Positions 25,082-34,489 of a stretch of DNA of 60,677 nt are shown here, one piece after another. The notes under the pieces were generated by a model, which saw only the letters and a program-made list of their open reading frames with translations, was not told the origin of the DNA and did not search any database. Positions within the stretch are counted from its first letter, which is position 1, and every line of letters starts with the position of its first letter. Origin of the DNA: Lachnospiraceae bacterium (lineage in GTDB: Bacteria; Bacillota; Clostridia; Lachnospirales; Lachnospiraceae); NCBI GenBank assembly GCA_024693845.1, contig JAILKJ010000036.1:1-60677 (forward strand). Direction: 5' to 3'. The position numbers and the translations under genes were made by a program.

Positions 25082-27919
25082 TCATTTTTGTTTCGGCAGC
25101 ATTTTTCCCACGTATTCTCCGGTATAGGAATTCCTGCACTTTGCCACCTCTTCCGGCGTCCCCGCAGCGATGATCGTTCCGCCTCTGTCACCGCCCTCGG
25201 GACCGATATCTATGATGTAGTCCGCAGTCTTGATCACATCTAGGTTATGCTCGATCACAAGAACGGAATTGCCCCCGTCGGTAAGCCTTTTCAGAATCTC
25301 CACCAGTTTCCTGACATCTTCAAAATGCAGTCCCGTGGTGGGCTCATCCAGGATATAGATGGTTTTGCCCGTGCTTCTTCTGGAAAGCTCCGTGGCCAGC
25401 TTCACGCGCTGGGCTTCGCCGCCGGACAGGGTAGTGGAAGGCTGACCCAGTTTGATATAGGAAAGACCTACATCGTACATGGTCTGCACTTTTCTCCGGA
25501 TCTTGGGCATGTTGGCAAAAAACGGCAGTGCCTCCTCCACGGTCATATCCAGCACATCCGCGATATTCTTATGTTTGTAGTGCACATCCAGCGTCTCCCG
25601 GTTATACCGCTTGCCGCCGCAGACCTCGCAGGGCACATAGACATCCGGTAAAAAGTGCATCTCGATCTTGATGATACCGTCTCCGGAGCAGGCCTCGCAC
25701 CGTCCTCCCTTGACATTGAAGGAAAAACGACCCTTCTTGTAGCCCTTTGCCCTGGCCTCCTGGGTGGATGCAAACAGATCCCGGATATCGTCAAACAGTC
25801 CGGTATAGGTGGCGGGATTGGATCTGGGGGTCCTTCCGATGGGGGACTGGTCGATGTTGATGACCTTATCCAGCTGATCGATCCCCTCCATTCCCTTATG
25901 CTTGCCGGGAATGGTCAGGGCACGGTTCAGATCCCTTGCCAGTCTCTTATATACGATCTCGTTCACCAGCGAAGACTTACCCGAGCCGGAAACACCCGTA
26001 ACGCAGGTCATAACTCCCAGGGGGATCTTCACATCGATATTCTTCAGATTGTTCTCCGCAGCTCCTTTTACCGTAAGCCAGCCCTGGGGCTTCAGCCTCT
26101 TGCCGGGCACTTCGATGCTGCGGCGTCCTGCCAGGTAGTCTCCTGTGATGGAGCCTTTGACCTTCATGATATCCTTTGCCGTTCCTTCGGCCACAACTTC
26201 TCCGCCTTCGGAACCCGCGCCGGGACCGATGTCCACGATCCAGTCCGCCTGCCGCATGGTATCCTCATCATGCTCCACCACGATCAGGGTGTTCCCCAGA
26301 TCGCGGAGCTTTTTCAAAGCCTGCAGGAGCTTGTCGTTATCCCGCTGATGCAGACCGATGCTGGGCTCATCCAGGATATAGCAGACGCCCACAAGACCGG
26401 AGCCTATCTGTGTTGCCAGACGGATCCTCTGGGCCTCGCCTCCGGACAGGCTGGCCGTTCCTCTCGAGAGAGAAAGATAATCCAGGCCCACGTTGTTCAA
26501 AAAGCCCACCCTGCTGCGGATCTCCTTCAGGATCTGATGCCCGATATGTTCCTGTCTGCTCGTCAGCTTCATCTTCTCTAAAAAGCTGCCCAGCTTTCCT
26601 ATGGAAAGATTCGTGATCTCATAGATATTTTTATCCGCCACCGTTACCGCCAGGGATTCTCTCTTCAGACGCATCCCCCCGCACTCGGCGCAGGGTTTGA
26701 TGGACATATATTTCTCGTATTCCGCCTTCTGGTTCTCGGAATAGGTCTCCCGATACCGGCGCTCCTCGTTTCGGATCAGACCTTCAAAAGCAACGGGATA
26801 GACTCCCTTGCCACGCTGTCCCTCGTAGTATACGGGCACCTCTTCTCCGTCCGTTCCGTAGAGGATGATATGGCGGATCTTGGTGGGATAATCCTTGAAG
26901 GGAGTATCCAGATCAAACTTGTATCTCTCGGCAAGGGCCCGCAGCACCGCATTGGTAAAACTGCTGTCCTTGTTGGCGCTCTGCCATCCCATGGCTACGA
27001 TACAGCCCTGATTGATGGAAAGTTCCTCATTGGGGATCATCAGCTGGGGAGAAAACTCCATCTTATATCCCAGGCCCGCACATACGGGGCAGGCTCCGAA
27101 GGGATTGTTAAAGGAAAAGCTCCTGGGCTCGATCTCCGGGATACTGATGCCGCAATCCGGGCAGGCAAAGCTCTGGGAAAAAGTAAGCTCCTGCTCACCC
27201 GTATCCACGATCACAAGTCCGTCCGTCAGGGAAAGGGCATTCTCCAGGGAGTCCGTCATTCTCTTTTCAATGCCTTCCCGCACGATGAGACGGTCCACCA
27301 CGATCTCGATATCATGCTTGATATTTTTGTCCAGCTTGATCTCCTCGGAGAGCTCGTACAGATTGCCGTCTACCCGCACTCTGACATAACCGCTCTTCTT
27401 TGCCCGGTCCAGCACTTTTTCATGCATACCCTTCCGACCTCTGACGATGGGGGCAAGGATCTGCATCTTCGTACGCTCGGGAAGCTTCATCAGGTTGTCC
27501 ACCATCTGATCCACGGTCTGCTTCTCTATCGCGCGGCCGCATTCGGGGCAATGAGGGATTCCCACCCTGGCATAAAGAAGACGGAAATAATCATAGATCT
27601 CCGTCACCGTTCCCACGGTGGAACGGGGATTCCGGTTAGTGGATTTCTGGTCTATGGAGATGGCGGGGGAAAGACCCTCGATGTTCTCCACGTTGGGCTT
27701 TTCCATCTGTCCCAGGAACTGCCTTGCATAGGAGGAAAGAGACTCCATATATCTTCTCTGTCCCTCCGCATAGATGGTATCAAAAGCAAGTGAAGATTTG
27801 CCCGATCCGGAAAGACCGGTCATGACCACCATCTTTCCCCGGGGGATATCCACGTTGATGTTCTTCAGGTTATGCTCTTTGGCGCCCCTGATCCTGATAA
27901 ATTCCATGTTGTCACTCAT
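25082..27919 (-). CDS. uvrA: Excinuclease ABC subunit UvrA
   Basis: A 945-residue ABC ATPase that scans DNA for bulky lesions and loads UvrB. It has two Walker A sites (GLSGSGKSS at 35-43 and GVSGSGKSS near 640), two ABC signatures (LSGGEAQR), and the zinc-finger cysteines CPDCG, CPVC, CAEC, CEAC and CEVC. Length is normal for the family and no key residue is missing. Unlike the usual uvrB-uvrA pair, it is separated from uvrB by an MBOAT/AlgJ-like pair on the same strand, and begins 39 bp after that pair. Confidence 0.97.
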   Translation of the reverse strand: MSDNMEFIRIRGAKEHNLKNINVDIPRGKMVVMTGLSGSGKSSLAFDTIYAEGQRRYMESLSSYARQFLGQMEKPNVENIEGLSPAISIDQKSTNRNPRSTVGTVTEIYDYFRLLYARVGIPHCPECGRAIEKQTVDQMVDNLMKLPERTKMQILAPIVRGRKGMHEKVLDRAKKSGYVRVRVDGNLYELSEEIKLDKNIKHDIEIVVDRLIVREGIEKRMTDSLENALSLTDGLVIVDTGEQELTFSQSFACPDCGISIPEIEPRSFSFNNPFGACPVCAGLGYKMEFSPQLMIPNEELSINQGCIVAMGWQSANKDSSFTNAVLRALAERYKFDLDTPFKDYPTKIRHIILYGTDGEEVPVYYEGQRGKGVYPVAFEGLIRNEERRYRETYSENQKAEYEKYMSIKPCAECGGMRLKRESLAVTVADKNIYEITNLSIGKLGSFLEKMKLTSRQEHIGHQILKEIRSRVGFLNNVGLDYLSLSRGTASLSGGEAQRIRLATQIGSGLVGVCYILDEPSIGLHQRDNDKLLQALKKLRDLGNTLIVVEHDEDTMRQADWIVDIGPGAGSEGGEVVAEGTAKDIMKVKGSITGDYLAGRRSIEVPGKRLKPQGWLTVKGAAENNLKNIDVKIPLGVMTCVTGVSGSGKSSLVNEIVYKRLARDLNRALTIPGKHKGMEGIDQLDKVINIDQSPIGRTPRSNPATYTGLFDDIRDLFASTQEARAKGYKKGRFSFNVKGGRCEACSGDGIIKIEMHFLPDVYVPCEVCGGKRYNRETLDVHYKHKNIADVLDMTVEEALPFFANMPKIRRKVQTMYDVGLSYIKLGQPSTTLSGGEAQRVKLATELSRRSTGKTIYILDEPTTGLHFEDVRKLVEILKRLTDGGNSVLVIEHNLDVIKTADYIIDIGPEGGDRGGTIIAAGTPEEVAKCRNSYTGEYVGKMLPKQK

Positions 27920-27958
27920 TTCTTGTTTCCTTTTCTCTTAGCTCACGTTTTACGGTCA

Positions 27959-29110
27959 TCACTTATACTCAATTTCACCCAGTCTCGTGTAATTATATAG
28001 GTCATCCACAAAAGACCGCTCCGCATTCTCGAACACCACCACATCCGGATCCAGCAGCTCCACATACTGCTGCAGGTATTCGTAGTTCTGCCGTCCGACG
28101 GAATAGATATCGTGATACTGGGGCGCCAGATACTGCATATGTGTCTGCATGAAGCTGTCCCCGAAGATCAGGATGCTAAGCTCTGATTCCGCATTATTGC
28201 TGATGATATGCTCTGCATAAGGCCCTTCAATATGGGGGATCTTATCCAAAAATCCTTCCTCTGTGACCATCTGATCCGCATAATAGGATTTCAGCTTCCA
28301 GGCCGGAACCTCCTCCGTGATGGGAAGGGAGAGAAACTCCAGTTCCTGTATCTCACTGCCCCTTTCAAACCAGTCTCTGTCAAAACGGGGGAGGGGACTG
28401 TCGGAAAAATACACCCTCTCATTCCACACCTTCTCATTCAGCATCTCCATGCCCAGCATCAGACCGTCGGCATTCCAGTGGGCCGTATCCGTCAGCTTGT
28501 TATACAGCCGTCCCTCTGAAGAAGCCTTCCTGTAGGCATCAGCGTTTATCACATAGGGAACGCCCTTTTCCTCCAGCTTGCGGGAAAGGTCATCCATGAT
28601 GCTTTCCCTGCTCTCATCCACATGGATGTAGTCGGGCATTTTTTCCGGATAGACCGTCTTCTTATCCAGACCCGCCAGGAAAACGAAGGTCTTGCCCCGG
28701 CTCTTCAGATAGGTGTTGCTCCGGTCCAGATAGGTCACAAGGGAATCGATGAGCTGCTCATCGGTGGCCAGATGCTGATAGGCCGAGATATAATCCTTAT
28801 CTGCCGGGAAGATCTCACCCTCCTTGGCATACATATGCAGATCCTCCGCAAACTCTCCGAAGATGCGATACACCGCATTCATATACAGCGCTGCCGCCTG
28901 CTCCCGGAAGGCCACCCGGTCCTCCACATAGTGACCGTACCATTCGTTATAACTGCCGTCCAAATGCAGTCCCGGCCACATGGTCATCCGCCGGTTCTCC
29001 GTGGCAGAGTCTATGATCTCCGTGGTGTCCAGTCGAAGAAAGGGACAGATCAGCATGGCAACGAAGGCGATGACAAATATGCAGTTGATGATTTTTCTTA
29101 TTTTGTTCAT
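27959..29110 (-). CDS. AlgJ/AlgX-like (DHHW/SGNH-type) O-acetylation protein
   Basis: A 383-residue protein anchored by one N-terminal helix (about 8-26) with an outside catalytic domain. The domain carries the DxH-type motif DTAHWNADG and the serine motif FGDSFMQTH of the AlgX/AlgJ branch of SGNH-like acetyltransferases; YVEDRVAFREQ is also typical. It should take acyl groups relayed by the MBOAT protein coded just upstream (14-bp gap) and place them on a cell-surface or secreted polysaccharide. It sits inside the uvrB-uvrA interval. The acceptor glycan is not known. Confidence 0.8.
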   Translation of the reverse strand: MNKIRKIINCIFVIAFVAMLICPFLRLDTTEIIDSATENRRMTMWPGLHLDGSYNEWYGHYVEDRVAFREQAAALYMNAVYRIFGEFAEDLHMYAKEGEIFPADKDYISAYQHLATDEQLIDSLVTYLDRSNTYLKSRGKTFVFLAGLDKKTVYPEKMPDYIHVDESRESIMDDLSRKLEEKGVPYVINADAYRKASSEGRLYNKLTDTAHWNADGLMLGMEMLNEKVWNERVYFSDSPLPRFDRDWFERGSEIQELEFLSLPITEEVPAWKLKSYYADQMVTEEGFLDKIPHIEGPYAEHIISNNAESELSILIFGDSFMQTHMQYLAPQYHDIYSVGRQNYEYLQQYVELLDPDVVVFENAERSFVDDLYNYTRLGEIEYK

Positions 29111-29124
29111 ACTCTCTCGAACAC

Positions 29125-30603
29125 CTAAAATCTAAAGTAAATGAACGGGTTGTAGGTACTGTTGATGATATAGATGTAGCACAGGATCAAAAGTGCCAGC
29201 ACCAGGATCTTGCCTGCCACATCCAGCGCAAGGGACGCAGCCTCCGACTTTCCGGTTGCTTTCGAAAGCCACTTGCTGATCTGCGGTCCCACCGGCATAG
29301 CCACGATCAGAGACAGGATCAGGTAGAAGATCCTCTGGTTGCTCAGGTAATACCGAAGACCGAAGGCCGTAAACTCTCCCTGCCCAAATCCCAACAGGAC
29401 CGAAAGATATTTTGCAAAGGGACGGATATCAACGATCCTGAACAGGGTCCATCCCAACATTACGACGAGCATGGTATATCCCCATCCCAGGAGCCTTAAC
29501 GCCGGTTTCTTTGCCTCCGTCTCCTTGGCTGTTTCCTCCCGGCCTTCTGTCGTCTTTCCTTCTGTCGCCTGTCCCTCAGCAACTTTCCTTCGGGAGATGG
29601 CGCGCTCTGCCATCACAAAGGCTCCGTGCCATAAGCCCCAAAACAAAAAGCCCCAGCCTGCCCCGTGCCAGATGCCGGTTGCCAGAAAGACGATCAGCAG
29701 GTTGAGATAGACATTTCCCTTTCTGCTGCCGCCGAGGGGGATATAAAGATAATCCCGAAACCATCTCGAAAGTGACATATGCCATCTGCGCCAGAATTCA
29801 CGGATACTGGTGGAAATATAGGGATGATCGAAGTTCTCCGGAAAATGAAAACCGAATATTTTTCCCAGACCGATGGCCATATCCGAATATCCGGAGAAAT
29901 CCAGATAGATCTGCAGGGTATAGGCGATGGTTCCCAGCCAGGCTGCCGACGTGCTCATCACCGAATAATCTCCCGTGAAGATCTGATCCGCCAGGGCACC
30001 CATCCGGTTGGCCAGGATGGCCTTTTTGGCAAGTCCCATGGTAAACCTTGTAACCCCCTGTGAAAACAACTCCACACTGTGTTTCCTGCCGGACAGGTCC
30101 GACCGCACATCCGAATAGCGGACAATGGGGCCGGCGATCAGCTGGGGAAACATACTGATATAAAGAGCCAGGGAAAAGGGATTCTTCTGAACCTCATCCC
30201 CGCGATACACATCGATCACGTAGCTAAGTCCCTGGAATGTGTAGAAAGAAATGCCGATGGGAAGTGCAATGTTCAACAGCGGAAAGCTTTCGGAAAGCCT
30301 GTGCAGATTCTCGGACACAAAGGTCACGTATTTGAACACGAAAAGAATTCCCAGATTGACCAGCACGGCAATAGTTAGCCACAGCTTACTACTCTTATCC
30401 CTTTTGGCGATCAAAATCCCGCAAAGATAATTGCAGACAATGGATATGAGCATCACAACAACAGCCCGGGGCTCCCCCCAGGCATAGAAGAACAGACTTG
30501 CCAAAAGCAGGAAGTAATTCTTAAGTGCTTTCGGCATGCAATAATATCCGATGATGGTCACCGGTAAAAATGCACACAGAAAAATGATGGTCGAAAATAC
30601 CAT
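29125..30603 (-). CDS. MBOAT family membrane O-acyltransferase (AlgI/DltB-like)
   Basis: A 492-residue polytopic membrane protein. MBOAT signatures are clear: SFYTFQGLSYVIDVYRG, QLIAGPIVRYSDV, FGFHFPENFDHPY, SIREFWRRWHMSLSRWFRDY, and the core GIWHGAGWGFLFWGLWHG with the catalytic His near residue 312. A charged low-complexity loop (ATEGKTTEGREETAKETEAKK) interrupts the C-terminal half. It passes acetyl groups from cytosolic acetyl-CoA across the membrane to a partner such as the adjacent AlgJ/X-like protein. It begins 6 bp after uvrB. Confidence 0.9.
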   Translation of the reverse strand: MVFSTIIFLCAFLPVTIIGYYCMPKALKNYFLLLASLFFYAWGEPRAVVVMLISIVCNYLCGILIAKRDKSSKLWLTIAVLVNLGILFVFKYVTFVSENLHRLSESFPLLNIALPIGISFYTFQGLSYVIDVYRGDEVQKNPFSLALYISMFPQLIAGPIVRYSDVRSDLSGRKHSVELFSQGVTRFTMGLAKKAILANRMGALADQIFTGDYSVMSTSAAWLGTIAYTLQIYLDFSGYSDMAIGLGKIFGFHFPENFDHPYISTSIREFWRRWHMSLSRWFRDYLYIPLGGSRKGNVYLNLLIVFLATGIWHGAGWGFLFWGLWHGAFVMAERAISRRKVAEGQATEGKTTEGREETAKETEAKKPALRLLGWGYTMLVVMLGWTLFRIVDIRPFAKYLSVLLGFGQGEFTAFGLRYYLSNQRIFYLILSLIVAMPVGPQISKWLSKATGKSEAASLALDVAGKILVLALLILCYIYIINSTYNPFIYFRF

Positions 30604-30609
30604 GGTACC

Positions 30610-32610
30610 TTATCCTTCTATCTCACGCAGATGCTTTTTCATTTCGCTCATCTGATCACGCAGCATGGCTGCCTGCTCGAAATCCAGTTCCGCGGCCGCT
30701 TTTTTCATGCAGGCGATCACCTTCTCGATGGCGCCGCGCAGCTCCTTTGCGGACATGGATTCGAAATCCTTCTCCATCCGGCCCGCAGCAGGATCCACCT
30801 TCTTCGTAATGGCGATCAGCTCACGGACATCCTTACGGATGGATTTCGGAACGATGCCGTGCTCCTCATTGTAAGCCATCTGCAACTTTCTTCTCCGGCT
30901 TGTTTCCTCAATTGCTGCCTTCATGGAATCCGTCATGCTGTCCGCATACATGATAACATGACCGTTTTCATTTCTCGCTGCCCTTCCGATGGTCTGGATC
31001 AGGGAAGTGTGCGAACGAAGGAAGCCTTCTTTATCGGCATCCAGAATGGCCACAAGAGATATCTCGGGAATATCCAGTCCCTCACGCAGCAGGTTGATGC
31101 CCACCAGAACATCGAATTCATCCAGGCGCATGTTACGGATGATCTCAGCACGCTCCAGGGTATCGATATCCGAATGGAGATATTCCACCCGGATCCCCAC
31201 CTCCTTGAGGTAGTCCGTAAGATCCTCTGCCATCCGCTTGGTCAGGGTGGTCACCAAAACCTTGTTCTTCCGGGCCGTTTCCTTTCGGATCTCAGCCACC
31301 AGATCATCAATTTGACCTTCAACGGGTCGTACGAAAACCTCAGGATCCAGAAGCCCCGTAGGCCGGATGATCTGTTCGGCCCGAAGCAGCTCGTGCTCAC
31401 TCTCATATTCGGCAGGCGTTGCCGATACAAACAGAAGCTGATCGATCCGCTCTTCGAACTCGCTGAAATTCAGCGGCCTGTTGTCCATGGCTGAGGGCAG
31501 GCGGAATCCGTAATCCACCAGGGTGGTCTTCCTGGAACGGTCCCCGTGATACATGGCCCGGATCTGGGGAACCGTCATATGCGACTCGTCTATGATGATC
31601 AGAAAATCTCCCCGGAAATAATCCAGCAGCGTCTGCTGCGGCTCTCCCGGTGCCGTCCCGCTGAAATGTCTCGAATAGTTCTCGATGCCGGAGCAAAAGC
31701 CCGTCTCCATTAGCATCTCCACATCAAAGTTCGTTCTCTCCGAAATCCTCTGGGCTTCCAGTAGCTTATCCTCGCCCTTGAAATACTTTACCTGCTCTTC
31801 CAGTTCCCGGGTGATATCCTGACAGGCCCTGACGATCTTCTCCCGGGGTACCACATAATGGGAGGCCGGAAAGACGGAAGCATGCTCCAGGGTAGCCTTG
31901 ACATTTCCCGTCAGAGGATCTACCTCGCTGATCCGGTCTATCTCATCTCCGAAAAATTCCACCCGCAGGATATAGTCACTTCCTGTAGCGGGATTGATCT
32001 CCAGCACATCTCCCCTGACACGGAAAGTTCCTCTGTCCAGATCCAGATCACCGCGGTCATACTGGATCTCGATCAACTGTCTGATCACCTCATCCCTGTC
32101 CTTGAACTGCCCCGGTCTTAAGGATACCATCATGTTCATGTAGTCATCCGGACTACCGATGCCGTAGATACAGGAGACAGAAGAGATTACCACCACGTCT
32201 CTTCTCTCAGCCAGAGAAGCCGTGGCGGAAAGCCGCAGTCTGTCGATCTCGTCATTGATGGAGGAATCCTTCTCGATATAGGTATCCGTTTGAGGCACGT
32301 AAGCCTCAGGCTGGTAATAATCGTAGTAGGATACAAAATACTCCACCGCGTTTTCCGGGAAGAACTCCTTAAATTCCCCGTAGAGCTGGGCTGCCAGGGT
32401 CTTATTGTGCGCAATGACCAGAGTCGGCTTGTTCAGCTGCTCGATGATATTGGCCATGGTGAAGGTCTTGCCGGAGCCGGTAACCCCCAGTAAAGTCTGG
32501 AACTGATTGCCTTCTTTGAATCCTTCGACCAACTGTTTTATTGCTTCCGGCTGGTCACCGGTAGGTTTGAATTCACTATGAAGTTTAAATGCTCTTTGTT
32601 CAATTTGCAA
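30610..32610 (-). CDS. uvrB: Excinuclease ABC subunit UvrB
   Basis: A 666-residue helicase-like damage verifier. It has the P-loop [12 protein letters not shown] (42-53), the beta-hairpin start [21 protein letters not shown] (about 93-113), [14 protein letters not shown], the helicase motif GRAARNENG, and a C-terminal UVR motif ([16 protein letters not shown]) that binds UvrC. The start is a TTG at 32610, supported by GGAGA 8 bp upstream and by family alignment ([10 protein letters not shown]). It is 18 bp after a GNAT gene. The MBOAT gene follows after 6 bp, so the surface-acetylation genes depend on this transcript. Confidence 0.96.
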   Translation of the reverse strand: MQIEQRAFKLHSEFKPTGDQPEAIKQLVEGFKEGNQFQTLLGVTGSGKTFTMANIIEQLNKPTLVIAHNKTLAAQLYGEFKEFFPENAVEYFVSYYDYYQPEAYVPQTDTYIEKDSSINDEIDRLRLSATASLAERRDVVVISSVSCIYGIGSPDDYMNMMVSLRPGQFKDRDEVIRQLIEIQYDRGDLDLDRGTFRVRGDVLEINPATGSDYILRVEFFGDEIDRISEVDPLTGNVKATLEHASVFPASHYVVPREKIVRACQDITRELEEQVKYFKGEDKLLEAQRISERTNFDVEMLMETGFCSGIENYSRHFSGTAPGEPQQTLLDYFRGDFLIIIDESHMTVPQIRAMYHGDRSRKTTLVDYGFRLPSAMDNRPLNFSEFEERIDQLLFVSATPAEYESEHELLRAEQIIRPTGLLDPEVFVRPVEGQIDDLVAEIRKETARKNKVLVTTLTKRMAEDLTDYLKEVGIRVEYLHSDIDTLERAEIIRNMRLDEFDVLVGINLLREGLDIPEISLVAILDADKEGFLRSHTSLIQTIGRAARNENGHVIMYADSMTDSMKAAIEETSRRRKLQMAYNEEHGIVPKSIRKDVRELIAITKKVDPAAGRMEKDFESMSAKELRGAIEKVIACMKKAAAELDFEQAAMLRDQMSEMKKHLREIEG

Positions 32611-32628
32611 AAAAATCGTCTCCTTCGA

Positions 32629-33135
32629 TCATGCGTTTCCCGGGAACAACTCCATATCGATACAATTCCAGGTACCGATCGGCATCTCGCACTCCCTTTC
32701 GGCATACGCCTTAAAGCCTACGGCTTCATAACAATGCCGTGCGCTTTCGTTATTATCAAATACGCCCAGATCGATCCGCGTAGCGGAAAGGTGTTCTTTG
32801 ACGTATTCTACTCCAAGCCGGAGCATTTCACTTCCGCATCCTTTTCCTCTGAAGGAAGGATCAACTATAACAAAGCCGAATCGTACAGTACTGTCATCGT
32901 CCTGCTTCGGATACCTTATGATAAAATGACCTATAACAGTCCCCTTATCATCCACAGCCGTAAGCGGATAGAAACGCCCCGTTTCGATCTGAGGCGCATA
33001 GTTCAGATTTATATCGTCTCCGGAAAGCGGGTATTTGTTAAACCTGTCAGCAGACCATTTGTATAACTCTTCCTCCGACCGTAGCCAACCCGCAATGCTA
33101 TTTCCGTCTTCTTCCTTGAAATCTCTCAGCATCAT
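32629..33135 (-). CDS. GNAT family N-acetyltransferase
   Basis: A 168-residue GNAT enzyme. I use the ATG at 33135 (MMLRDFKEEDG); a TTG two codons earlier is possible but no strong ribosome site decides it. Core motifs are VIGHFIIRY, the acetyl-CoA loop VDPSFRGKGCGSEML (about 103-118, a version of QxxGxG/A), and NNESARHCYEAVGF, as in the RimJ/RimL-like branch. Such enzymes acetylate an amine on a protein N-terminus or small molecule. It has its own promoter and appears to head the GNAT-uvrB-MBOAT-AlgJ-uvrA run. Confidence 0.85.
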   Translation of the reverse strand: MMLRDFKEEDGNSIAGWLRSEEELYKWSADRFNKYPLSGDDINLNYAPQIETGRFYPLTAVDDKGTVIGHFIIRYPKQDDDSTVRFGFVIVDPSFRGKGCGSEMLRLGVEYVKEHLSATRIDLGVFDNNESARHCYEAVGFKAYAERECEMPIGTWNCIDMELFPGNA

Positions 33136-33189
33136 CAGCAAATTACCTGTCCTATGTCAATTTTGATTTTTAAAAGAAACCTCTGCAAC

Positions 33190-33218
33190 AGTGTACCATT
33201 CTATGAGATGAATGTCCA
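33190..33218 (-). promoter_or_regulatory. Sigma-A promoter upstream of the GNAT-uvrB run
   Basis: On the minus strand TGGACA and TACACT are separated by 17 bp, about 55 bp before the GNAT start. No LexA/DinR-type box is obvious beside it. Confidence 0.5.
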
Positions 33219-33311
33219 CAGCTTTCAGAACATTTGTTCGCTGCAGATAACTTTTCTATATATATTTTCAGGAAAAACTTTACACCAACCCATACTCATA
33301 CAAGATTCACA

Positions 33312-33320
33312 TGTTATAAT
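33312..33320 (+). promoter_or_regulatory. Extended -10 promoter of the GGDEF gene
   Basis: TGTTATAAT matches the extended -10 form TGnTATAAT, 36 bp before the start codon, with an AGGAGT ribosome site between. No good -35 hexamer is seen at the normal distance. Confidence 0.55.
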
Positions 33321-33355
33321 AGGGTGTATCTTTTTTCAGACAGGAGTATAACCGG

Positions 33356-34489
33356 ATGGAACTGGAGTATTTTTCTTTTTATACGGAAGCCAACCTGGTG
33401 TGCGTAGCCATTTTCATCTTGCTGATCTTCCAGAGTAAAAATTTCCGGGCAAAGACCGAGCAGGAAAACTGGTTTATCAGGACGGGGATCGTACATATCG
33501 TCTATTTTCTTTCGGATGTGGGCTGGGCCGCAGTGGAAAGCGGCGTACTTCCCCGCGTGCGTTTTTTCGTTCTGCTCTTTAACTTTACAAACTACGTATT
33601 CATGCAGCTTATAGGATATAGCTGGTTCATGTACATGGCTGCCTCGGAAGGGATGCTCCTGGGCAAAAAGCGCAGATTCGGCACCATAGTTATGATACCG
33701 ACCTTCGTGTCTGTTTTTGCGATCATAGTCGCTTATGTCATCAACCCCTCATTCTGGATAAGCAAAGACGGCGTCCTCAGTGATCTCTACTATCCGTTTA
33801 TGGTGGCTGTTCCGGCTCTGTATGTAATATCTTCCTCCGTTATCTCGCTGAAAAATGCGAAGAAAACCGGTGTCAAAGAAGAAAAAAGACTGTTCCGGCT
33901 TATCGCTCTCTATCCCCTTGCCATTTGTGGTTTCGGCATGTTACAGACCTTTGCTCTCAATGCGCCGCTTTTCTGTTTCGGCATTACATTGATGATGCTG
34001 TATTTCTACATCAAATCCCTGCAAATGCTGGTATCTGTGGACTTCCTGACAAAGCTGAACAATCGGGGGCAGATCGACAGATATATGGAGAATATCCGCT
34101 ACAGTGAAAACGAGTCATGCTGTGTTTGTATGATCGACATAGACAGGTTTAAGAAGATCAACGACCAGTACGGACATGCCGAGGGAGACCGGGCGCTTAC
34201 CCTGATAGCCGACGCACTGAGGCAGACTGCGGATTCGGCGTCATTCCCGGTATTTATCGGACGTTACGGCGGAGATGAGTTTGTTATGATCATAAGATCA
34301 GCGGATAATACTGCGGTGACCGGACTGATCTCAGGTTTCAAAGAGCTGTTAACGGAAAAATCAACCGATCTTCCCTATAAGCTGGAAGCCAGTGTGGGCT
34401 ATGATTACCTCGACGCCGGTGAGACGGTTGAAGACTGTCTGAAACGCGCTGATGAAAAGTTGTATCGTGAAAAGAATGCTATAGCCTAA
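33356..34489 (+). CDS. Membrane diguanylate cyclase (GGDEF domain)
   Basis: A 377-residue protein with six or seven membrane helices (about 10-220) forming an unassigned sensor, then a GGDEF domain (about 228-377). The active-site motif RYGGDEF is intact at 303-309, as are CMIDIDRFKKINDQYGHAEGD (metal and substrate binding). The inhibitory RxxD site that usually sits just before the motif is absent (the stretch reads SFPVFIGRYGGDEF), so product inhibition is probably missing. Its stop overlaps the stop of the convergent HD-GYP gene, the opposing activity. Confidence 0.9.
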   Translation: MELEYFSFYTEANLVCVAIFILLIFQSKNFRAKTEQENWFIRTGIVHIVYFLSDVGWAAVESGVLPRVRFFVLLFNFTNYVFMQLIGYSWFMYMAASEGMLLGKKRRFGTIVMIPTFVSVFAIIVAYVINPSFWISKDGVLSDLYYPFMVAVPALYVISSSVISLKNAKKTGVKEEKRLFRLIALYPLAICGFGMLQTFALNAPLFCFGITLMMLYFYIKSLQMLVSVDFLTKLNNRGQIDRYMENIRYSENESCCVCMIDIDRFKKINDQYGHAEGDRALTLIADALRQTADSASFPVFIGRYGGDEFVMIIRSADNTAVTGLISGFKELLTEKSTDLPYKLEASVGYDYLDAGETVEDCLKRADEKLYREKNAIA

